From: Chitinophagaceae bacterium
GTDB taxonomy: Bacteria > Bacteroidota > Bacteroidia > Chitinophagales > Chitinophagaceae
Assembly: GCA_023251255.1 (NCBI GenBank)
Contig: JAHEZD010000042.1
Span: 1 to 47,199, forward strand
Length of the DNA stretch: 47,199 nucleotides
Direction of reading: 5' to 3'
This document shows positions 41,729-47,199 of the stretch, piece by piece. A program made the translations under genes and the position numbers. The notes under the pieces were generated by a model, which saw only the letters and a list, made by a program, of their open reading frames with translations, searched no databases and was not told where the DNA came from. Within the stretch, counting starts at the first letter, position 1. Each line of letters begins with the position of its first letter.

Positions 41729-41812
41729 ATGCTTACAGCTATTCTAATCACCGCAGGCATTATTGGCTTTGCACTCTTCTTCAAGTTCATTGACTGGTTT
41801 GAGAAGATATAA
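41729..41812 (+). CDS. Membrane micro-protein 2 of the kdp operon
   Basis: 27 codons: MLTAILITAGIIGFALFFKF followed by IDWFEKI. One membrane helix with an acidic/basic tail. It resembles KdpF in size and layout but lacks the KdpF ending; position between micro-protein 1 and kdpF suggests a shared role. Confidence 0.65.
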   Translation: MLTAILITAGIIGFALFFKFIDWFEKI

Positions 41813-41891
41813 AAGCCGGTAGGCAGTGGTCGCAGGCAGTTACTGCATACCTACTTCCTGCTATCCATTATTCACCTAATACTAATAACCA

Positions 41892-41969
41892 ATGACTATC
41901 CTTTTCATCATCTCCATGCTCGTTTTCGTTTATCTGTGCTACGTTTTAGTTAAGCCAGAAAAATTCTAA
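41892..41969 (+). CDS. kdpF: KdpF, small stabilising subunit of the potassium-transporting ATPase
   Basis: 25 codons with one membrane helix and the typical KdpF ending YVLVKPEKF. KdpF sits at the KdpA/KdpB membrane interface and stabilises the complex like a lipid. It is too short for automated calling in many pipelines. It ends 39 bp before kdpA. Confidence 0.85.
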   Translation: MTILFIISMLVFVYLCYVLVKPEKF

Positions 41970-42008
41970 AACACAACATTCTCTATTCACCATTGACAAT
42001 TCACTACA

Positions 42009-43709
42009 ATGAACACAGAAATTATCGGCGTCGTTATCATGTTCCTAGCCACCATTGCCTTGGCCATCCCACTGGGAAAGTATATTGGCAAGGTGTACAG
42101 TGGCGACAAAACATGGGCAGATGCCATTTTTAACCCGATTGACAAGATTTTCTTCAAGGCAAGTGGTATCAATCCGTTGAAGGAAATGAACTGGAAGCAG
42201 CACCTTGTTGCTTTATTAACCCTCAATGCGCTTTGGTTTTTGCTCAGCATGTTTGTATTGATGAACATGGCCTGGTTGCCACTTAATCCAGATGCCAATC
42301 CAAGCATGAGTGCGGATCTGGCATTCAATACATCTGTAAGTTTCATCAGCAACACCAACCTTCAGCACTATAGTGGAGAAAGTGGTGTTAGCTATTTGGG
42401 GCAAATGGTGCTCATGCTTTGGCAGTTCATTTCTGCTGCAACAGGTATGGCTATTTGTGCAGTGGTATTCATTGCCATGAAAGACAAATCAACAGAAAGT
42501 TTGGGCAACTTCTACAACCTTTTTATAAAGAGCTGTACAAGGATCTTATTGCCTATCTCTATCATTATAGCTATTGTTTTACTGTTCAATGGAACACCCA
42601 TGACCTTCAAAGGAAAAGACCAGTTCATTTCCTTACAAGGCGATACAGTAAATGTATCAAGAGGGCCAGCAGCAGCTTTAGTGTCCATTAAGCAACTGGG
42701 TACAAATGGTGGTGGGTTCTTTGGTGCAAATTCCGCCCACCCATTGGAAAACCCCAACTACTTTACCAATGTTATTGAGAATGTGTTAATCATACTCATA
42801 CCTATTGCAATGGTTTTTGCATTGGGCTATATTATCAAACGCAAGCGTTTTGCCTGGCTCATTTTTGGTGTAATGACAGTTGGCTTTTTATTGCTCCTGC
42901 TTCCATCCATCCAACAGGAAATGAAAGGCAATCCTGCCATCCACAGAATGGGCATCAACCAGCACTTGGGTAGCATGGAAGGCAAGGAAGTTCGTTTTGG
43001 TAGCGCAGCATCTGCCTATTGGGGCATCACTACCACCTGTACCTCCAATGGTTCTGTCAATGCCATGCACGATAGCTTCACGCCACTAACTGGCATGTTT
43101 GCCATGTTGGGAATGATGATCAATTCCTTTTTTGGGGGCGTTGGTGTGGGCTTCTTGAACTTCTACATCTTCATCATCATTGCAGTTTTCATCAGTGGGT
43201 TGATGGTGGGCAGAACGCCTGAATTCCTGGGCAAGAAAATAGAAGCCAAGGAAATGAAAATTGCAGCCATCATTGCATTGCTGCACCCATTGCTTATCCT
43301 TTCTGGTACTGCATTGTCCAGTTGGCTCTATGCACATAACCCTACAACGTATGCAGCTTGGTTAAACAATCCCGGCAACCACGGCTTCAGTGAAATGCTT
43401 TACGAAATGACTTCCTCATCCGCCAACAATGGTAGTGGTTTTGAAGGCCTTGGTGACAATACGCCTTTCTGGAACATCGTATGCGGCACCATCATGTTAT
43501 TGGGCAGGTTCCTCCCCATCATTGGCCCCGTGGCCATTGCAGGTATTTTGGCCAAGAAGAAATATATACCGGAAAGTGCAGGCACATTGAAAACGGATAC
43601 AGGCACATTCGGCATCATGGTCTTTGCAGTCATCTTCATCATCGCAGCATTGAGTTTCTTCCCTGCACTGGCGTTGGGACCCATAGCCGAATACTTTGGA
43701 ATAAGGTAA
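42009..43709 (+). CDS. kdpA: Potassium-transporting ATPase, subunit A
   Basis: 566 residues, close to E. coli KdpA (557), with about ten membrane helices. The selectivity-filter segments typical of the SKT superfamily are present: SNTNLQHYSGESG, TNGGGFFGANSAHPLENP, and later TTTCTSNGSVNAMHDS and SSANNGSGFEGL. KdpA is the channel-like subunit that selects and passes K+ to KdpB. It belongs to the kdp operon driven from 41582. A gene-free stretch of 147 bp follows before kdpB and includes the short word AGTCGAAGG, probably a decayed palindrome. Confidence 0.97.
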   Translation: MNTEIIGVVIMFLATIALAIPLGKYIGKVYSGDKTWADAIFNPIDKIFFKASGINPLKEMNWKQHLVALLTLNALWFLLSMFVLMNMAWLPLNPDANPSMSADLAFNTSVSFISNTNLQHYSGESGVSYLGQMVLMLWQFISAATGMAICAVVFIAMKDKSTESLGNFYNLFIKSCTRILLPISIIIAIVLLFNGTPMTFKGKDQFISLQGDTVNVSRGPAAALVSIKQLGTNGGGFFGANSAHPLENPNYFTNVIENVLIILIPIAMVFALGYIIKRKRFAWLIFGVMTVGFLLLLLPSIQQEMKGNPAIHRMGINQHLGSMEGKEVRFGSAASAYWGITTTCTSNGSVNAMHDSFTPLTGMFAMLGMMINSFFGGVGVGFLNFYIFIIIAVFISGLMVGRTPEFLGKKIEAKEMKIAAIIALLHPLLILSGTALSSWLYAHNPTTYAAWLNNPGNHGFSEMLYEMTSSSANNGSGFEGLGDNTPFWNIVCGTIMLLGRFLPIIGPVAIAGILAKKKYIPESAGTLKTDTGTFGIMVFAVIFIIAALSFFPALALGPIAEYFGIR

Positions 43710-43856
43710 AAGGATTATTTGGGGACGAGCAGCAGGTCATTTATCAACTGCAGTGGCAAGTTTACCCAGAGCGATAGTCGAAGGACACACTTGTACAATA
43801 GCATATAACTGAACAATTCCGTAGGGTACCAAACATCCTTACTTAAATAAATAATC

Positions 43857-45899
43857 ATGGCAAAGCAATCAAATAAACTCTTCGAAAGCAGTTTGGTAAA
43901 CGAGGCCCTCAAGCAATCGTTTATCAAGCTCAATCCTAAAACCATGTTCAAGAACCCAGTCATGTTCTGTGTGTGGGTAGGAACAATAGTCATGGCAGCC
44001 GTTTGCGTATGGATAGCCATGGGCGAAAGAAATCAAGGTAGCCTGGTGTACAATATCATTGTCACCGCAGTGTTGTTAATCACCCTATTGTTTGCCAATT
44101 TTGCTGAAGCTATTGCAGAAGCAAGGGGCAAGGCACAAGCAGATTCCCTCCGTAAAACAAGGGAGGAAACCCCAGCCAAATGGATACAACCCGTAGGTGA
44201 AATCTATACCAATGAGGTAAAAATCGTTCCATCGTCACAACTGAAGAAAGGCGATGTGTTCCTTTGCGAAACAGGCGATGTCATTCCGATGGATGGCGAA
44301 ATCATTGAAGGCATTGCCACCATCGATGAATCGGCCATCACTGGCGAATCAGCCCCAGTGATCCGGGAAAGTGGTGGGGACAAAAGTTCCGTAACTGGTG
44401 GCACCAAAGTATTGTCAGACAGGATCAAGGTACGTGTGACCACCGAACCTGGCGAAAGTTTCCTAGATAAAATGATTGCCCTGGTAGAAGGTGCATCACG
44501 TCAAAAAACACCCAATGAAATTGCACTCACTATTCTATTAGCTGGATTCACCTTGGTGTTCATCATTGTTTGCGTAACGTTAAAACCTTTTGGTGATTAT
44601 GCAAGCACACCTATCACTATTGCAGCATTCATTTCCTTGTTTGTTTGCCTGATACCCACAACCATTGGTGGTTTGTTAAGTGCCATTGGTATTGCCGGTA
44701 TGGACAGGGCATTAAGGGCAAACGTCATCACCAAAAGCGGCAAGGCTGTTGAAACTGCTGGCGACCTGGATACATTGTTGTTGGATAAAACTGGCACCAT
44801 CACTATTGGTAACAGAAAGGCAACCAACTTCTACCCAGCCAATGGGGTTGATACAAAAGTTTTCATTGAAGCATGTGTACTGTCTTCTTTGGCAGACGAA
44901 ACGCCAGAAGGAAAATCAATTATTGAACTCGCCAATCTTGACAAGAAAACATTTGATACTACAGGTGCAGCCTTTATAGAATTCACTGCTGAAACAAGAA
45001 GCAGCGGCATCAACTTGCCATCAGGCATAAGGGTTAGGAAAGGTGCAGCAGACTCCATCAAAAATATTGCAGAAAGGGCAGGCAATCCTTTCCCAGCAGA
45101 AACTGCTGATAGTGTAAAAACCATTGCATCCAATGGTGGTACGCCTTTGGTGGTTAGCCAAAACGAAAAAATTATTGGTGTTATTGAATTGCAGGACATC
45201 ATCAAACCAGGCATACAGGAACGTTTTGAACGTTTGCGCAAGATGGGCGTGAAGACTGTGATGGTAACAGGTGACAACCCATTAACCGCAAAGTTCATAG
45301 CAGAAAAGGCTGGGGTGGATGATTTTATTGCCGAGGCAAAACCCGAGGATAAAATGAACTACATCAAAAGGGAGCAGCAAGGTGGCAAGCTTGTAGCGAT
45401 GATGGGTGATGGAACCAACGATGCACCTGCATTGGCACAGGCGGATGTAGGTGTGGCCATGAACAGCGGTACTGCTGCAGCCAAAGAAGCTGGCAACATG
45501 GTAGACCTTGACAATGACCCAACCAAATTGATTGAGATAGTGGAAATTGGCAAGCAGCTATTAATGACCAGAGGAACGCTAACCACCTTTTCCATTGCCA
45601 ATGATGTGGCCAAATACTTTGCGATTGTTCCTGCATTGTTCATTGCGTCCATTCCAGCATTGCAAGGCATGAACATCATGAAACTGCACAGTCCTGAAAG
45701 CGCCATCCTATCAGCAGTCATCTTTAATGCCATCATCATTCCATTACTGATCCCATTGGCATTGAGAGGTGTGGCTTACAAGCCCATTGGTGCAAGTGCA
45801 TTGCTTAGAAGGAACCTATTGATTTATGGGCTGGGTGGTGTGATTGTTCCTTTTATCGGTATCAAATTAATTGACTTGTTGGTGAGTATCTGGTTCTAA
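43857..45899 (+). CDS. kdpB: Potassium-transporting ATPase, ATP-binding subunit B
   Basis: 680 residues, a P-type ATPase of class IA. Key motifs are TGES (162-165) in the actuator domain, phosphorylated D310 in DKTGT, the nucleotide-binding-domain KGAADSI region, and [14 protein letters not shown] plus [18 protein letters not shown] in the hinge and phosphorylation domain. It hydrolyses ATP to drive K+ uptake through KdpA. The length is as in E. coli (682). An intergenic palindrome separates it from kdpC. Confidence 0.97.
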   Translation: MAKQSNKLFESSLVNEALKQSFIKLNPKTMFKNPVMFCVWVGTIVMAAVCVWIAMGERNQGSLVYNIIVTAVLLITLLFANFAEAIAEARGKAQADSLRKTREETPAKWIQPVGEIYTNEVKIVPSSQLKKGDVFLCETGDVIPMDGEIIEGIATIDESAITGESAPVIRESGGDKSSVTGGTKVLSDRIKVRVTTEPGESFLDKMIALVEGASRQKTPNEIALTILLAGFTLVFIIVCVTLKPFGDYASTPITIAAFISLFVCLIPTTIGGLLSAIGIAGMDRALRANVITKSGKAVETAGDLDTLLLDKTGTITIGNRKATNFYPANGVDTKVFIEACVLSSLADETPEGKSIIELANLDKKTFDTTGAAFIEFTAETRSSGINLPSGIRVRKGAADSIKNIAERAGNPFPAETADSVKTIASNGGTPLVVSQNEKIIGVIELQDIIKPGIQERFERLRKMGVKTVMVTGDNPLTAKFIAEKAGVDDFIAEAKPEDKMNYIKREQQGGKLVAMMGDGTNDAPALAQADVGVAMNSGTAAAKEAGNMVDLDNDPTKLIEIVEIGKQLLMTRGTLTTFSIANDVAKYFAIVPALFIASIPALQGMNIMKLHSPESAILSAVIFNAIIIPLLIPLALRGVAYKPIGASALLRRNLLIYGLGGVIVPFIGIKLIDLLVSIWF

Positions 45900-45905
45900 A
45901 CAAAA

Positions 45906-45970
45906 TGACAGGCTGAGCTTGTCGAAGTCAATCAAAGAACAATCATCCCTTCCACAAGCTCGGAGTGACA
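45906..45970. repeat. Intergenic palindrome, copy 5 (within the kdp operon)
   Basis: TGACAGGCTGAGCTTGTCGA on the left and CCACAAGCTCGGAGTGACA on the right. It fills the kdpB-kdpC gap and would form a hairpin in the mRNA. Confidence 0.75.
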
Positions 45971-45990
45971 CTAACTAAAAAACAAAAATT

Positions 45991-46551
45991 ATGAAACAAA
46001 ATATTTTTCCTGCCATCCGCCTTACCCTAGTTTGTATCGTGGTATTCATGGTTATCTATCCAGCTATTATTTGGGCAGTTGCCAAGGCCGCACCATCAAA
46101 GGGTGAGGGGGAAGCAGTAACAGTAAACGGCAAAGTAGTTGGCTACAAACTGGAAGGCCAATCATTTACACAAGACAAATATTTCAATGGCCGTCCATCG
46201 GCGGCTGGCTATAATGCAGCAGGTTCTTCTGGTAGCAACAAGGGACCAAGTAATCCTGATTATTTGAAAGATGTACAAAGCAGGATTGATTCTTTCTTGG
46301 TACATAACCCAACGGTAAAAAAAGAAGATATCCCTTCTGACCTGGTAACATCAAGCGGCAGTGGTCTGGACCCAGACATTTCTTTAAAAGGGGCAACTGT
46401 ACAAGTAGACAGGATTGCCAAAGAAAGGAACCTTCCCAAAGAAAAAATCGTTGCACTTATTCAAAGCAACATAGAAAAATCCAGCATGAACGGCATTGAA
46501 AAAATAAATGTACTGAAAATCAATATTGAGTTGGACAAATTGAAACAATAA
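45991..46551 (+). CDS. kdpC: Potassium-transporting ATPase, subunit C
   Basis: 186 residues with one N-terminal membrane helix (about 9-31) and a periplasmic domain. Family motifs are FNGRPSAAGYNAAGSSGSN (64-82 region), LVTSSGSGLDPDIS, and a run of helices with VDRIAKERNLPKEKI. KdpC helps assemble KdpA with KdpB and affects nucleotide affinity. Last of the pump genes; a palindrome follows before the porin. Confidence 0.96.
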   Translation: MKQNIFPAIRLTLVCIVVFMVIYPAIIWAVAKAAPSKGEGEAVTVNGKVVGYKLEGQSFTQDKYFNGRPSAAGYNAAGSSGSNKGPSNPDYLKDVQSRIDSFLVHNPTVKKEDIPSDLVTSSGSGLDPDISLKGATVQVDRIAKERNLPKEKIVALIQSNIEKSSMNGIEKINVLKINIELDKLKQ

Positions 46552-46555
46552 GGAA

Positions 46556-46649
46556 TGTCAGCCTGAGCTTATCGAAGGCAGCTTGATAAATTCAGCCCTC
46601 GATAATCGGTTTAGGCAAGCCGGCCAGCAAAGGCAGGCTCAATCTGGTA
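46556..46649. repeat. Intergenic palindrome, copy 6 (kdpC-porin gap)
   Basis: Begins TGTCAGCCTGAGCTTATCGA and ends GGCAGGCTCAATCTGGTATT, with a worn CGGCCAGCAAAGGCAGG insert like that of copies 2 and 3. Most degenerate copy in the window. Confidence 0.65.
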
Positions 46650-46707
46650 TTGGATTCACTAGCAAATAACAAAACAAACAATTAGATAAATCTAAAAGGA
46701 ACAAGCA

Positions 46708-47199
46708 ATGAAAAGATTATTTATGGCAAGCATGGGTATTGTAAGCATGATGGCAACAATGGCTCAAGTTGATAGTACCAAAAAAGCAACGACAAGCTTC
46801 ACATACTCAGTAGATACTTATTACAGGTACGATTTCAATGATGCCAAGAACCTTCCCTCTGGGGCACAGGTGACCAACAACCTTACCAGTTTCACCAATT
46901 CAAAAAATTCATTTGAATTAGGCATGGCATCTATAAGGGTTGACCATTCTGTAGGCAAAGTAGCTGCCACTGCCGATTTGGGCTTTGGCAGAAGGGCTGC
47001 CGAGTTTTCCTACACCGATGGCAATGGCTATCCAGTAGGCAGTGGCAACGGCATCTCAACTTTAGCAAGCGTAAAGCAATTGTACCTCAGCTATGCCCCA
47101 TCGTCCAAAGTAAAATTCACATTAGGCAAATGGGCCACACATATAGGCTGGGAACTGGTAGATGCTTATGCCAACAGGAACTATAGTATGAGCTATGGA
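46708..47199 (+). CDS. Outer-membrane porin (BBP2/OmpL-like), 3' end outside window
   Basis: 164 codons to the window edge. A signal peptide (MKRLFMASMGIVSMMATMAQ) leads into barrel-type beta-strands: FTYSVDTYYRYDFND, SFELGMASIRVDHSVGKVAATADLGFG, KQLYLSYAPSSKVKFTLGKWATHIGWE. The VDTYYRYDFN and GKWATHIGWE pieces are characteristic of the putative beta-barrel porin-2 family. In Bacteroidota kdp operons such a porin commonly follows kdpC, so it may let K+ through the outer membrane. A KdpD-like sensor may lie beyond the edge. Confidence 0.85.
   Translation, partial: MKRLFMASMGIVSMMATMAQVDSTKKATTSFTYSVDTYYRYDFNDAKNLPSGAQVTNNLTSFTNSKNSFELGMASIRVDHSVGKVAATADLGFGRRAAEFSYTDGNGYPVGSGNGISTLASVKQLYLSYAPSSKVKFTLGKWATHIGWELVDAYANRNYSMSYG

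Noticed and set aside
6038-46649. CRISPR array or insertion-sequence ends
   Set aside because: The repeats are dispersed palindromes in single copies with no regular spacers, and no cas or transposase gene is seen in the window.

Overview
The window reads as a chromosomal segment of a Bacteroidota bacterium, most likely a Chitinophagaceae-type soil or freshwater species. The grounds are a SusC/SusD pair, type IX secretion (T9SS) type-A C-terminal sorting domains, gliding-group style intergenic palindromes, a 6S-Flavo-like RNA and moderate GC. Nothing was searched against a database; family names come from motifs and recall.

Region 1 (1-20.5 kb, all on the minus strand, transcribed right to left) is an alginate/uronate polysaccharide utilisation locus. 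The order is kduI, an SDR dehydrogenase, a secreted beta-helix protein, an FCD-type GntR regulator with three operator palindromes, susC, susD, a two-domain PL6 lyase, a PL17 oligoalginate lyase, kdgF, an alpha/beta-hydrolase esterase, a PF05426/PL38-like lyase, and two more PL6 lyases (the last cut by the window edge). The lyases cut alginate outside and in the periplasm, SusCD imports oligomers, PL17 releases unsaturated monomer, KdgF linearises it, and KduI plus the SDR would carry it towards 2-keto-3-deoxygluconate. The 5' end of a further PL6 copy survives as a remnant upstream of the two-domain PL6.

Region 2 (20.8-27.0 kb) has a large T9SS-secreted repetitive surface protein (plus strand) and two minus-strand housekeeping groups: peroxiredoxin, thioredoxin-like protein and a small DUF protein, then TatD, TcdA and an unknown protein.

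Region 3 (27.2-36.3 kb, plus strand) is the most unusual part. A patatin-like phospholipase heads a five-gene operon with two proteins sharing an internally duplicated four-helix membrane module, a small beta-rich protein and a possible outer-membrane protein. A conserved block of about 40 nt recurs just after the stop codons of four of these genes. A second group follows: GH25 lysozyme, alpha-amylase and M15 endolysin-like peptidase, all without signal peptides, then two unknown proteins. This is the best candidate here for an undescribed system.

Region 4 (36.6-47.2 kb) holds a DUF1003 protein, a 6S-Flavo-like RNA (minus strand), and a potassium-uptake block: an NtrC-family sigma-54 response regulator, kup, three membrane micro-ORFs (the third is kdpF), kdpA, kdpB, kdpC and the start of a BBP2-like porin. 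kup and the kdp group each have a -24/-12 sigma-54 promoter match preceded by CTTCCA-N3-TGGAAG palindromes, pointing to one potassium regulon under this regulator.
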